A stretch of 64,000 bases of DNA from Lineus longissimus (GCF_910592395.1 NC_088322.1:11835431-11899430); one strand, 5' to 3'. Shown: positions 1 to 15,300, counted from the first letter of the stretch. Numbers and translations are program-made. Notes: generated by a model from the letters alone, not told the origin.

Positions 1-173
1 CAGCACCATCCAGTTAGACGGCAGTTTCACTAAGTGGAGTTTCACCAAGTTGCAAATGCGAAAAAAATAGAACTTCTTGCCTGAAGCTCTTCATATTGAA
101 CAAAATATTAATATGTTTGATAGACACTACAGACATAGAGGGAGCTTTCAGTAATGGAATAAGCAGTCCCTAC

Positions 174-336
174 CTCTAAAGCTTTCTTTGATCGAGGCTG
201 ACTAAGAAGTATCTCGGCCCCCGGACGGCCCTTAAGGTAGGGGATATATTCATTGAACTTGGATTCCATCTTCATGAAGGATTCACCGATACCGTTTGGA
301 TCATTGGTACAGGTCATGAGCTCGGAGAGGAAGACA
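174..336 (-). CDS. RhoGEF gene exon 13: DH domain, CR2 region
   Basis: Phase 2 to 0. VFLSELMTCTNDPNGIGESF and the KFNEYIPYLKGRPGAE helix correspond to the DH middle region (consensus F...Y..Y). Donor GTAGGG. Bases 1-173 are intron; the DH continues beyond the window. Confidence 0.9.
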
Positions 337-3300
337 CTGGAAGCAAAGCACGAAAGTATAAGCTGAGGAAATTGGTCTCAATCGTCATGTGGTGTAGATA
401 CACAAACTGATTGTTCAATATGGCGACGACGAATAGTATCAGAGGTATTACGTCCTCAAATCTACGAGGTATACTAAGTTAGATTGGGTCATCACAGACT
501 ATCAAAGCTCTTACTCATTATGGAAATGATGAAGGTCTTTCAGGTTAGCCAACAGCAGCTCCTTCTTGTCGACGAGTTCTCCAGGGAGGCCCGTCTCTTT
601 GAAAAGGCTTTCGAATTGGTCAAGAGCTAGTTTAAGTTCCTTTACGTAATCTCTCTCGGTCTCTAGTAGCTCCGTTAGTGCATATCTGAAACGATTAAGA
701 GACATGAGGAGTTTCATTCTTCCTTCAATACTCTTCCGGGTAATGGTCTAAAGGGGTACCAGTTGTTATAATGTCAACAAACTGAAGTCTGGATGAGAGA
801 TGCTATAATGATACTGCCTTCATAAGAACATCTTAAAGGTTTTTGACAGGCATACGTCTTTAGGAGTGATCGTCGGGCATCCCTGGTAGATTCTAGCTGA
901 TCTCAATTAGGTTTCGGGAAGGAGTCTGTACGGATATAATCGCCTCCAGTCAGTGGCTCAGGATGAATTGTAGACATGCCAATTCTTTAAGGAAAAATAC
1001 CTTCTTTTCATTAATGCTTCGGTCTGTTTATTAGTAATCTGTATGATGTCTTCTCTAAATATCTCTCTAGTCGATCGTTTGTCGATATATCCAGACCCAG
1101 CCTTCTTGTCCAAGAAGCAAGGAGGCACCCAGCCCTGCTTTGATGGGTTGGTCTTCGTGGGTTTCGTTTGTATATACCAGCGATCTGGGTTCTTTGAGTC
1201 AAGCACGTAGACGAATTGCCCCTCCGTTAGTTTTGGGGCATCTTTTTCCGATTCTGGTGGCGTGTATTCGGCGATTGCTATGTAGACTGGGTATTGCTGA
1301 AATAACAGATAAAAATGCCAATTATATATATTGTTTTCCAAATAGTTTTCTACTCGTCTTCTCAAGTACACATGAAAAACATGGTAGGAAATTCTATCGT
1401 ACGTTAGGAACGTGTGACGTATGACACATGCCTTTCAGTTGTTCCCTTACATAAACCAAGAGCGGATTCCACCACGACCGTAGATACCACATTATCAATA
1501 TGGATTGTCAAAACAGATCTAACTCACCTCAACTTTACTCTGCTTATCCTCATCTTCGGACGAGTCTCCACCTTCAGAGGATGCTGTCCGTTTACTTGGC
1601 GATCGTGACAACTTGCCCCGTCGTCTCTCTGGTGTCAGAAGCCCATCGGGGGAGTCGCCCGCTGAAAGGAAGCATAAACATTTGGACATAGAAGGAGATC
1701 ATGCTATGCTTTAGAGAACATGATATGTAGTAGAGAACATAATATGTTAAAAAGCATGATACGGAAGAATAATATGGAAGAAGTCAGTGTCAAAATGGTT
1801 TTGTGTAAACAAATGGACAAACTTAAACATAACCACGATGATGTCTTCTTCTCTGCCCCAATCGTTATTTTCTAGGTGATTTAAAAAAACCTTTACCCTC
1901 AAAAACTACTTGCGAGTGCAAGAACAGATTAGTTTACACTCTCAGTTTGCTTACCAGCATCTTGGACGGTCAGCTCTTGCATCCTCGCCTCCTGCATCCT
2001 TGCCAGTGCAGGTCGAACTTCATCTTGTGGCGAGAGAGTCTTATCAGAATCAGTTTTGGGTTTCAGAAGATTGGAAGGAACTTTACAAATCTGGAAAAGT
2101 CATAAGAGATTGAAGAGTACTTACAAAAACAAGTATCTTATTAAATAGGATAGCACTAACTAACTCAAATGAACAAACTTTATCTTCCATCTCATTTAAG
2201 AACGGGAGATGAATCAAGTTATTGATAGAAAGAAAGGTGCATCCACCTATGTCGACCAGCATTGCGAGATCATTTAGCAAATCAAACGCTTTGTTCGATC
2301 CAACTTGAGTTGACGATGTAGTTAAATCAGAATGGAATTCTGCATAGTTCATATCAATAAAGAGAGAATGGAACTTTCACAACCTTGGGTGAATGTGGGA
2401 CTCGCTGAAGATTTGCTTTAAGAATGCAGTGTTGCTACACCCAAGCAATGTTTGGAGCCCACTTATGGACACGCCAGTAATTGAATTCAGAGTTTGGTTG
2501 AAAATGTTGAAAGACCCTTACTTTTCTTCTGTCGTCTTGTTTCCTGACGAGCCAGAGTTCAGGGTTCTCCTGGTCCAGTACCTCGATCACTTCCCCTTCG
2601 TTTAAAATGATTTCCTTATCAATATCAGTGTAGGCAGTCTTAAGGAGGTACTCCCGAAACAGTTCCTAGAAGGAGAAGGTGGAAATGATGAATGATTCGA
2701 GTCATCTCCATTATCAGGGTCGGATTCCTAATCAGGGCGATATGGTGAATCCCTATGACAATGCTGACAACTTTCACTGTCACTGCACTGACTGGACAGA
2801 CTAATTGAGGGCAATATCACCCAGAGAATCCATGCAAGACTGGGTGAATTTTAAGACTTTAAACAGAACGCAACATTTTTAATCTGACCCTCTTTGACTG
2901 AATCATTGTAAATAATTGACTGACTGAAGATAGCATCAATCCATTGCCAGTTATACAACCAAGCTAAAAAAACACCAAAGAGGTGTACTTTGTTATTGCA
3001 TTAATAACTTTCTGACACCTTACTCGCCTCATCTGTTGGTTCATCTTGAATCTTGGCAATCTCCTCGTAGATAAGAGGAGAAAGCTTCTCTATCACAGCC
3101 AGGTCATAGTCCGTCGACGCACCACTTTCACCTTCTGTGGCACCTGTAGTTAAGTGTAGGATGGTGCACAAGAGCTTTTTAAACAACAAAAGGTATAGCA
3201 TACATAATTGGGTATCGTCACCTAGAAGTACGCTTACTTAAGGATTACTGCAGTCATCTTTAAATGCTTTACGGGACACAGAATTGTCTAGACTTTTAGT

Positions 3301-6300
3301 ACTCTATATTGTTTATGACCATAAATAAAACCAAAACCATTGAAAACTTTTCATTTATTTTTGCCCACTCCATTAAATTAAAATTTTCTGGTTAATTTTA
3401 CCTCTATTTCAATTCAAATTAACTTCGATACATCAATACCTTCGATATGTTCCGCACAAACATCAACAATTCCTCTACAGAAACAAACTGAACGTACATA
3501 CATTTCGAAATTGATTAACAAAACGTAAACATACAATAAACCAATGACACAACACTAAGACCCATACCTTCGACGGTGACGTACACACTGCAGAAAACGG
3601 CACCTACGGCGTTATTTGCCGTACAAGTATACTCCCCGGCGTCCCGAAGGAATGCTTTGGTAACCAGGAGATAATGTTTGTCACCGTCATTGTAGATGTC
3701 CGTTCGCCCGTCATCCTTAAGAACTTTACCCTCTCGAAACCATGTAACCGAGGGCGCAGGTGCACCTAAAAGGAAGAAACCTATCTAAACTATGGATTTC
3801 TATAGTTCCTACACATACAAAATGGTCTTCATCGACGTTTGTACAATTGTCGAAATGGCTAGAGAAGATGACTTCTTTAAACTACTGAATAATGGTTTTT
3901 ATGGAAAAACAGGATCCACAAAATGTGTTGAAAATAGCCTAACAATGATATCCTAACGAATTTAAGAGTGACAGCATTGGAACTGCAACTTAAGGCCCGA
4001 TTCAAATGAAGCAATTTCCCCCAGTGGTCATTGCAGCGGCATATATAACTGTATGTACCTTCCAACCTAGTGGTTATTTGGTAAATTAAATCACCCGCTG
4101 GCGACGTTTGATTGAAGCGACAGTTTAATCAAATTTCACCACCTGCACTAGTAGATAAGTTTCAATGACCAGGTAACCACGGTGGGAAACACTCCAGTGG
4201 AAACACGTGGGGAGGCAGGAGGGGCGGGGTCATGCTTAATGAATATCAGAAGTTAGGCGAAAAGTTACAGTTATTTTGATTCGAGTACTTTAACAATTAA
4301 AATGAGCATTCGACATACCTGAGACAACACACCAGAGTTTCAATTGCTCGAATTCCGTCACGGTCATAGAAGCAGGCTTCTCCACGAATTCCGGCGGCTT
4401 CCTTACAGCCTTTCCCCTAGCCCCCTTCTCCGTGCCTTTCTCAAGCACCTCCACTCTGACATTGTAGTAGATTTTTCCTTCTTGGTTGATGGCAGTGATG
4501 GTGTACTCGCCTGCGTCGATTGCCTCCGAATCACGAACCTTGAGGAGAGTATCAAGAGCATATAACTAGGATTCGTTACCAACCTATTCTTAGTTAGACA
4601 ATGTTCCAAAAGTTAGGAAACTTCAACTTCACAGTAAATTTATGTCGTTATTAAACTAAGTAATGAATGATACGAGCGAGATTTTAAAAGGAAAAATTTA
4701 AGATAACTCACCTCTAAACTGAACATGTCATCCTTAATTTTAATCACGTGACGCTCGTCCGGGCGAATTGGTTCACCGTCTTTGAACCAAGAGACATCTG
4801 GTTTTGGGAATGCTAAAAGATAATAAAAAAGGAGGCCTTAGATTTAGGAAGTTGACATTTCGCCCTTTTGCGTTGATATATATCTACTGAAAATGATGTT
4901 CTAATGATTCATGCAGTGCAACATGCTCATCATGCATCAAAACATAAAGCCCATTAGGTGCAGATAAAGATCTGGCTCCAATTCTATTACACAGCACTTT
5001 TTCATCGACTTCTGTGACGGAGCCCTGTTCTTGAAAACATATGACATCATATATTTCTTTTGTCGCCAGTTCAAACCATGTTTAAGATCTTGATAATTTA
5101 TATCTAGGGAATAATGCAATGTGGCCCGCTTTATCATGCTTTCATACCTCCAAGCACATCTGATATGGGAGGAAGAGGTTGTTTCATGGAAATCCCACAT
5201 AACTGATCAAATTCTTCAAAGTTAAAAACTCAAGACGCCAAGTTGTCGGCAATAAGATGGACGTTAAAGATAAAGGATCTATCGGGGACTAAAAGAATTT
5301 GAAGATATCAATAGAAGATCGTTAGATAACTAAATACATTATGGGGTTATAAGAAAAGGTATGCCTACCACCATCCAGGTTGTAAATTACACCAGAAGAT
5401 AAGGAGGAGTCAGATAACTATATTACACAAATGCTACGATGAAGGAAAGACGTTTTGGGTCAAAGAATGACATGTGACATGGATTGCAGAATAATCATGT
5501 GATTATTTCCAAGGTCAAAGCCAATAGTAACGGAACGATTTAAATCACTGCAACATCTTGAGGTATGTCGTTTGTTGGTTCTGTTGCTGAACTGAGCCAA
5601 ACATGATATATTTCTTAGTTTCAATGGCGTGTTAGGTCTATCCCGGTGCGGTAGCGAAAGATTGAAAGATTGCAGGGCGAAAATCTAAACGATTGTTAAT
5701 TTACAAACGGTACATTCATAGCACAAATGCATCAAATTACAACTACTGCATGATATCGCAAGTCATAACAGTGATATATAACGTGTGGTTGCAATGCATT
5801 ACACCAAAGATTAATGAAGGCTATAAGAATTTTGAATTTCAGAAAGGATAATTTCTTTCTTCTTTTTTCAAAAGAACAGTTCCTTAAGTTATTCCGCGGA
5901 CAAGTCTTTGCTTAATGTTATTCGTCCTCAAAGAGTCTTTCGGTGGGTATTAGGTTAATAGAGCTACGAAGTCTTCACTCTCTAGCCAATCTTCGATGAT
6001 GTTGCAGTAAAAACATGTCTAAAGAAGACTGTCTTGCAGTGCAGCCTAAATCAGTTATACTAGGAGTGATAACTTACACATACCAAAACCAAACTAACCA
6101 CCGATAGGCTACCAGAAGCACATGAGTTCGGCAAAAGTTGTTTTTATTCCCCCTATCAAAAACCTGCATCTCAGGTTAGCTCTGTTGTGGCGTTCTCTAC
6201 AACGTGTACAACATCCTCGACGTAACATAGCGAGCAAAGTGAGTCATTCAGGAAAGGTATGTACATGTAAGCCATAGCGTACATCACTGTGTGTTTACAT

Positions 6301-9300
6301 GTTTAGGTAACTACCAAAGCTATTTCCAAACTGCTTTAAGAAACGCCAACGTAAGCATATGAAAAGCTTGTTAAAATGTGATGGTGTGCTAGCAATACAT
6401 GCTCTGAATACGTAACCATACATTGGTATTTGGTAGTTAACCTGCATCGTTAAGGCTTATTCAAAGATCCATCATTACTAACATCGAGCTTTGTAATGAT
6501 TTTTCTATTAGAGATAGCTATCAAAGGCAGTGGTCTTTACGCACTTTCCTAACTCTCCCAGAGCACGTAAACTTGTGTCCTTGCTCCAATACCAATGAAC
6601 ATAAGGTCGGCTAAGCTACAAAAACAAGCGCGAAAGATTTACGAATAAAGTGGTCACCAGCTGTAGCCGTTTCACCATCTTCAAAGGAACGTTTTAGGAG
6701 TGAGATTGAGGCGGCCTGGCGGAAAATACTCCTGCTCGACACTACGCGCCGCCACATGTAGCATGTGAAATTGCTGAAGTTCTCATATTACCCGATTTAA
6801 AATGGTGCAAGGGGGCTGTGCGAAATGTGCGGTTAGTATGTTGTCATGTTAATTTAAAGCTAGGTGTGACAAATACCGTAATTACTCAGATTTAATGCGT
6901 TAACTAGAACATCAGAGCTGAAAACCATAGAAACAGCTACATGTAATGTCATGTAAGATATCTGAACTAAAAATAGTCGTGATTTTGAATAATTTTGCAG
7001 GAAAATTGAGGTTTTAGCAAAGGAAGATGCCCTCCATCTATGTAATTAGACCATACTCTCGCAGACAGCATGATTCTTAATGATTTGTATGTTTGCATTT
7101 TTACGCTTTCACGACACTTATATCATCACATTCTCATGAAACCTTTGGCACACTTAGAATTGTCAGCCAACGCTAGGCAATGTTAGCAACAGCCACGCTG
7201 TCACAACAGCATTAGTATTGAGCATTAAATGTAGCTAGCAAGTAGATTCAGCATTGTCATTGACACAGTTTACGCAACATTCGCAGCAATGGAGTATATT
7301 CTTTAGGTAAACATTGATCAATGCATACATATGGTATCATGCAAAGACGAAAATGGAACCAAACGATAAATGATGAAACATTATCATTTTGAAACTGAAG
7401 ATATCAACTTTATGTGGTGTCGGTCCAAAAATAATCTAAGCCATAGCCTCGGTTACAACAGGCATGTGTTTATTTTCGTGTACCATTTCACAGCGAAAAA
7501 CCCACAAAACGTTTTTGAACTCATTTTAATTTGTAATTTTATTTGATCAATTTTTGAACTGTTTCTATAGGAATTCAGCAATGTGTGTATATTAGATTAG
7601 AACAAGACATACAGGACAGTATGCAATATCTGATGACGTAGAACGCACTTATTAGTACAGATTTCTTTCCCATACAGCAGGCGAATAAATTCTTCCATTT
7701 TTTCCGTTTCTTCTTTTTCCTTTGCTTTATGTAACGGTCTGGAACGACCTCTGCAAGAATGGGAACAACTCATGTAGGGGGACCAGTACAGGATTAAACG
7801 GGGTCAAAGTTCACTGGTTTAAAATCGCATTATCTCATAAGCTAAGCCAGGATCAATAAGCGAACTTGCTGATCCATTTTTGGTTATATAATGTTTTCGT
7901 GCAATGTGAAAAATATCATTTGAACTGATTTTTGGATATTTAGATTTTGTGTTCATTGTTTTGTTTTAAATTGGAACACGGTGAGTAAGGACAGTGACCG
8001 ATCTCACCGTCCAAGCGTTCCAATTAGTGCATTGTTTTATTTTAGCTATTACGACACGTGTGATGAAGCGCTACTACAATCACTATATACGAAAGTGCTC
8101 AGGATGTAGGTGCGTATATCTATCAACATGACCAATAGAACCTACTCATTAATTATCTAAAAACAGAAGGGATGATAAAGATGATCGAATGAACTATTAA
8201 AATAGACATGCTCAGACACCTTCTCCCCACCTGTACTCTTAGAAATAAAGGTTTTTGAGCTTGAAAACATTTCTGAACAACAAGGGTTTTTCGGCCAATA
8301 TTATTCATCCTCTACAGGTTTTCACGAAAATGTAACAACCCTGAAGGTTGTTACCTCTAATTTCTTTTTCACTTTGCAGGAATAGCTTTAAGGATCTTTT
8401 GGTTTCGGACTAAATGAAAAGCTAACCTCATACATTTTGTCCAAACGCTGCCACCTCTATCAGATCTCAATCCTACGGTATTATCCTGTTTCGCTAAACC
8501 GAACCAAATCCACCCAGGGAGATTGTGTAAACATGGTTAAAGCAAGCGGCATGTAAACTTCACTCACTGGAAGATACTGGAAGTCCTCTTTAATCAATTT
8601 AGCAATTCTAGTGATGCTTCACAAGAGACCAGGTTTCAATATGTTCTGCTTTACCTTCTTTTCTGACCAACGTGGGAGATCAACTCATGAACTTTTGAAT
8701 AAAATTTTTAAAATTTACACTATGCCTTTTTCCAATGTGAATAGATTTCAGTTGGATCTTCAGCAGGTAAATAGTTCCCGTTAAAAAGTCGAATTTTAAT
8801 CAAAGTTCTTCATGATTATTTTGTATGTATGCCCTCCCCCCGCCGCACTTTAACATGAGTAGAAATGAAAAAGTTAAAGGTCGTCACAGACGGGAATAGT
8901 CCTGAAATAAACCAAAGGTTATCCACGGCCACCTTCAACCACTTACGAGGATTTGCAGGTGGATAAACACACAGACGGTTGGCTGATGAAGTCGTTCGAA
9001 CTATCAAAAGAATGCTGAAGAATCACATGCCTACTTCGTTTATCGCGCTCAAACATCGTGGTGAATTTGGGTTGAAATCATTCGGAATTTAGACTGGTAA
9101 ATTTTATTTACAAATATGCCTTTTCTGGCTTAAGATTGCACATTAAAGAATAATTGTTTAAATCGCATGGTTTATTCATTTTACACGTTGTGGTTTGGTT
9201 TCGGCCAGGATATATCAAATCATATGACAATTACGTACGCTTTCACAATTTCAGAAATATTTATACAGGGAGGTAAAATATCTAACGTAGATATATATGG

Positions 9301-12300
9301 CTACCGCAATATCGGACTATGATTTCTTCAAGTCATTTGGTGATAAAAGTCAAAACAATATCTCCATTCATACGGACTTTCATTTCTCATGATCTCTGAT
9401 GAGCCCTGCTGCATGCAAAGCAAAGATGGATCCCTGCGTTCGATGACCTTAGAGAAGGCTTGTACTCAAGAATCTTTAAGTTGGTATCTGATCATTGACG
9501 GGACACTTTACAAACTGATCAACTAATAGGTTACCTAGTACAAGAAAGCAACAAAAGATAACGGTGGAAAGCCTTAGTTATTTACTATTCCCCTTGTTTC
9601 ACGATAGCAGAACAAGAATGATTGGGATGATAAGTATTACTATCACGGTGGAAAGCCTTAGTTATTTACTATTCCCCTTGTTTCACGATAGCAGAACCAG
9701 AATGATTTGGGATGATAAGTATTACTATCAGTAGTAGGTAGGCCTTCATCATCAGATAAAGGTAACACTGAAGCTGCTGCCAGTCTGGAGAAGTATAGTA
9801 CAGAAGGAAGAGGAAAGGCATTGCGTTTCCTAACATTCACACCATCAGACTAAGTTCATTAAGAGATTCTGATATTACCAGGTGTTCAGGCAGAAGGGAA
9901 ATGCACTAAGATTTCTTCATGCTGTGCATGATGTTCATCCGCAGAGTAGGCCTACACGTAGACCTACACGCGTAAGCATTTCTACTGCGGTGAAATAGGA
10001 TTTAGACTGTTCTCCTTGGAAGAGGTTACGTCAGTGGTTCTATTGATATCAATAGGTTATTCATCATCCCTTGAAGGCATTTGGATTGTTTCGAAAATAC
10101 TCTTGGTCGCCCTATTCACAAAGCCCTCTTGTGGGAGTAGGCCTATCACGACATACTGGCAGTGCTTAATGGGTTGAATTAGCTACGTTGGATCACGGTT
10201 GAAGGCAGAAAAGAGCATACGATGCACTTGAGATGTCCACCGAAAACGAAAAAAATTGCTCATTTGCAGTGCCCTTAATGTTCCTTCTTAGTCAACTACA
10301 TGTACGTTTTTCCTAAGAGAAATCAATCTTCTCTGGATCTCACGTAGACGTATAACCATGGTCAGAGTCTAAACAACTACCTGGGCACATTTCTCAAGTA
10401 AAAATAAGATAGATTGCATGTATCGACTCAAACAACCATAGATACCTGAAATATTTGTGAAGAACCTGAAGGAGGATTCACGAGGATCGAGAAGCAATGT
10501 TTTCATAGATTTCCCAGTTTTCGAGTAAGAAGCAATAAGACTCAATGCAGCAGTTGCTCTGTGCAGTGCAAATCCGGGGTGCAGATAAATAAAGTTGTTT
10601 AACAAAATGAGCCTCGTCGGCGTTTCCTATTTTGAAGGAATCGGTGAATTCTCAAGTGAATTCCCAAGGCAACTCATGCATTATCTCCACAGTCCATACC
10701 CAGAACACCATCACGAGCACTATGTTTACCCATCAACGGGGAACTGATCTTCTCCTTTCCAATTGTAATGAGTAAGATTGACTTGTGAGAATTTTAACTC
10801 TTGATGCTTCAAGCAGTCGTACCTCATGTAAGCTCTATAGATCAGTTTGGTTTGGAGAACGTATGAAGTGAACATGACGTTCTGCAGGTAGCTTTCAGAA
10901 TTTTAGTTAATTGGTATCAATGAAATTGGGGATACCTCTAGAAAGCATGCCTGATAAGTTTTCGTACGTTCTCATGGGAAGTAAATAATGAGGTGGATAT
11001 TGATGTTGGCAAAGTCTTTGATTATATACAGGTAATTAATGCTCCGGAATTTAATGATAGCATGACGTATGAAACAGGTTTTAAACCATCGATGGCTTTA
11101 AAAGTACTGCAAAGGTAAATAAGCTACTGCCAAGGCCGACTGAGCAACCAGGCCGAGACTTATACCTATATCAAACGTAATAAATTCGTCATATTAATGA
11201 CTCGTCAGTTTTGGAAGTCTGTAAAATGGCTAATTGGTCTGTTGAAAAAATGCATATTCGTCACTTACTAATTGGACAATAACTTGAAAAATAAGGTCAA
11301 ACCAAACCCCGTCTCATATAGCATGTTTTCTTAGTAGATACACTCACCGTATGAATTCCATCATTGCCTGTTTAGTTGTACTGTGTAGAAGAGCAATAGC
11401 ATTTATTCTTTTTTAGCAAAAGCCCCCTGGTGGCCAAGTCATGAATCGGATCGGGTCGTTTTTCAAAAGCTACACGGATATCTTAACTAAAAACAGCCAA
11501 CCTTTGCAGGATGATTTAATGTCGTGAAAGTTGTAGAAAGGCTTTGGAATGTTTTAAGATAAACATCGCTTATGCCTTCAGCACCATGTAAAACACTTCA
11601 ATATGCAAAGGCTTTACAAAGAAACAAACTGCCCACCTTCCCCTGACGTATATTAACTGTTGTTTGTCTCTATCAGCAAAGTAGAATTTAAAAAAACTCG
11701 AAGATGTTGTTTCTCCTCACCTCGAGTACGAGGGAATCTGATTTATCAGAGGCCTGTATAGTATGACCTTCAAATGCCCTTGAATGTACTCTGGCGAAGA
11801 TTCTGGTATGACAATGCCGAGATTGAGTGCCGGTGTGACAGTAATGATAGTCCCTTGGAGAAATTTAGCCATACACTATTGTTGATGAATGACGAATTAG
11901 CGTTCATGGGTCAAAATGTTTCTTCCCCCGACTTTCACTCCAAAGGTTTCCTTTCACACCGCAATTTGAATTTCACTTTGAACTTTGTGTTTTCATCCAA
12001 TTTTTCTGTACTTTGTTAAAAAGTAGGTACTTTAAACACCAGGAACGCCATGATGATATAGGCCTATCAGTGGCAGCGTTTGGACAAGCGAAAACAACAT
12101 AACAAAATATACCCCAAAGAATAATGATAATCAACACTTACCTGCTATTCGGCATTTTATCGTTATAGTCTCTCCCTCCTTTACACATATATTCGCTGGT
12201 ATTTCCATTACTATAGCTGGTTTGTCGCCAAATCCAAAACTATCCGTTCGAACTTCGCCCGTCTCTGAGTCCGTTTGTTTAAGTTTCCTTCCTCCGTCTT

Positions 12301-15300
12301 CTGCCTCCCTCCCCAAGTTCTCTGCACTGGCAAACCCGTCCTCGGCAAGTGCAAGTAGTCGCTGAAGCTCTTCTGCTTCCCTGCGAGGCGAGCCGGCTCC
12401 CAGCGCCAAAGCATCTGTTTTAAGTTGCACGCCGTCAGTCTCTGGACCGAGTCTACCTTGCGAGAAGATCTCATCGTCTTCATTACTTACCCCACCTTGC
12501 GGTTTACCTAATAATTCATCCACGAAAGCATCTACGAAATCTTCCAATGAGCCTGACTGAGACCGGGCATCCTTTCGGGCGATCTCTGGGACTCCTTCGT
12601 GGTCTATGGAACTCCGAGGTTTGGAGGAGAGTCGGTCTTGGAACCCAGTGGCCGCCTCTTGCTCGTTTGCTTTCTCGGAGAAGCACTCGCCTTCTTCCAC
12701 GATCTCGGAGACATCTAAAATGAGAGGGTCAAGGGTACAGGGTGGCTCTAAAGCATACTTCATACAACACTTTTGTCGTAGGACTTGATAACTGTGGCAT
12801 GTCGGCGGTGAGGGGCATAAAACATACGGCCACCCGCAAAGGCACCCCCCTCCCCGCGCTTTAAATGTCAAGCAGCAAAATCTACCCGCAAAACCGCCCG
12901 CAATATTTCGACTCAGCCAATCACTACCAAAGACGGAATGTTTTGAAATTCATTTGGCGGATATGGTTTACTGCCTGGTCCTGGAAGGACAGTTTCAACC
13001 AACAGTGTTGTAATATTTCCCATGGGTAATGATATGCCTGCAAGAGCACCAGTCAAATCGGTCATATGTCTTTTACTACAGGTAAACACAGGAAGCAAAA
13101 AAACCTCTTGCGTGGTTTCGGCAATAGAAAATGAAAACGCAGTAAATCTCTATTTCGCCAGAGGCAGTCTCAGGCTCTTAGGTTTCGTAGAACTGAGCAC
13201 CCAATCCGATGCTTTTTAAAATTCATCGAGTTGGCCGGCCGCATGCAAAGAAAGTTGGATCTAAACCCAATCTAAGGTAGAACCTGCAACACTTCAATAG
13301 TTCTTTTGCTGATACCCTACGAAATTGCTTAATATGGAAACGGAATGGGGATGGTTTATAACTAAACAACGCTTCCCCGTTCTGATATGGCCTATATTGC
13401 TTTCCTTCATTTGCATCTTCATCACATGCAGGATTAGAAGTCATATTTGTAGAATGTTTTAACCGTGATCCAGGTATCGATTGATTAAACCAGTCACATG
13501 ACATTTTAAAGTTCAACTGCCTGGCGCTATGTGCGCGGCTACCTTGCATAGTGCATACGGATAACTATTTCAATTGGTCATTTCCAGGTAGCTAGCATTG
13601 ATAATGACCTTAGCGCGCGGTAAAGAACAGTATTGGTACCACCGATTGATGAGCTGATCTGGAAAACATCGCATGTGCACCCGGCCAATGCATAAGAATC
13701 CGAATAGTAGCTTAAATGATTTCAGTACGGCTAAACAAATTTGCGGCCGATGGAGGTTTTAACTCACTCTTGTAGTGCATGCTAAACCAACTGCAATGGC
13801 TGTTGGTCAAAAAGGGAATTCTGTATTAAAACGGTTTTACTATAATGGCGTACAGGATTTTAAACGGACATACACAAAATTATGTCGATGGCAAGCTTCG
13901 ACGGAAGGCTCGTCCACAACTACACAAGTATATACAATTATTGATTATTATCATGTTAAGCGTCGAAAGGTTTGTAAAGCATTTATTTAACAAATTCCGG
14001 TCTTTTAGGCTATGTAGCATCCAATCCCTAAACGCCGCCGTCGCCATGCAACATGAAGAATTCAGTTTAAGAGTTAATAATTACTTTAACCTCCTGGTTG
14101 CACAATGACATAAAGAAAGGACCAATGATGAAAAATTCCGAAAAGCGGGGTACTTGCCGAAAACTTCCATCCTAGAAAAATAAAGAAAGGGGAAGAAACC
14201 ACCGGCCCTGCGAGCTACTTGGCTGAAGGATCACGCAGTATTAGCCGCAACGTGGAAGGTATGAAAATATAACTAACTGGCCTCGTTATGATGTATGGAT
14301 GGTTCCAAATCTCACGCTGGTTTCTATCTCTGATTGCTACGATTATTCCCACCACGAAGCTAAAGGGAGGAATAAGTGGCTATATTTGTTTATTGGGACT
14401 ATACGTTCGCATACCAAACTAAGGAATGAGATTTACTGTCTTGATAACAATTGCTAGGTTTACCTCAATAACATTATTCTCAATATCAGAAATTGATAGT
14501 TCCGTTACAACATTTTTGCGGGAAATGTCAGTGGGTTTGGTTTTTCGGTATATTCGAAATAGTTCCGCTTGCCACCGATAAGGTACCATTTTATAGCAGC
14601 GCCCCTGCGAGTGTCGGAGCAACGATGTAGTTCTGCAGCGCTCATGCGTTTTGTTGTGTAGGCTGGTTTCTCTAAGTTTAAACTGTGATGGCCTGTATAT
14701 TCATTTATCAATTCTTACATATGACATGGTCTATGAGATCCCTCCAGCAAAAAGATAAAGCCACATTCTTTACAAACGTATCAAAACAGCTGCCTCGAGA
14801 TCAGAAGGAACTGAAAATAACAAACCTTGACCAGCCCGATTTCTTCTGGCCTCAGTTCAAGAAACTCAAGGTCAACTGTTACAGTGTTCGCCGGCTACAT
14901 GGAACTAGTACTGCAGTACTGAATATTTCTGATTATGAAGGAAAAGAAGATAGAAACGCAAAAAAAGTGTGTGTTTGAACGGCACGATTATTGAATCGTC
15001 GGAAGCCAAGGTTTGTTGGTTCTTTTGAAACGCGCTGACCAGGACGTGACGCACTCCGTCAAAAGCCGTATCGGATTCGGCACTCTTGGCGCTGTCGTAA
15101 CGAAGGACGATCGAGGCAGGGTCATTATTTTACGTTTTGGTCCTTGGGGGCAGTAGGCTCTTTGACGGGGCAGAAAACCACTTTGGATACTGAAACATTG
15201 GCTCCATCTATCAAAATGGATGCTGCACCATACCAGTAAATAACCCGCAACGTAGTACTAGTATGAGTGCTACTTCAGCAACACCGGCTCCGACAGGTAA

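Larger units (their letters stand above)
4813..12141. other. 7.3-kb intron of the RhoGEF gene
   Basis: No exon with conserved protein sequence was seen on either strand. It contains a MITE fragment near 8.23 kb and an 84-bp tandem duplication at 9.56 kb. It splits Ig2 between GCA G| and |CA TTC in phase 1, so the open frame does not require another exon; alternative exons cannot be excluded. Confidence 0.6.

Noticed and set aside
12715-12871. Upstream extension of the acidic linker exon to an ATG at 12871
   Set aside because: A good acceptor (CTCTCATTTTAG) ends at 12715 and its phase joins Ig1 exactly; the extension is Cys-rich and unlike the exon.
14685-14978. 97-codon plus-strand frame in a RhoGEF intron
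   Set aside because: No family, no start context, no splice partners; composition fits chance.
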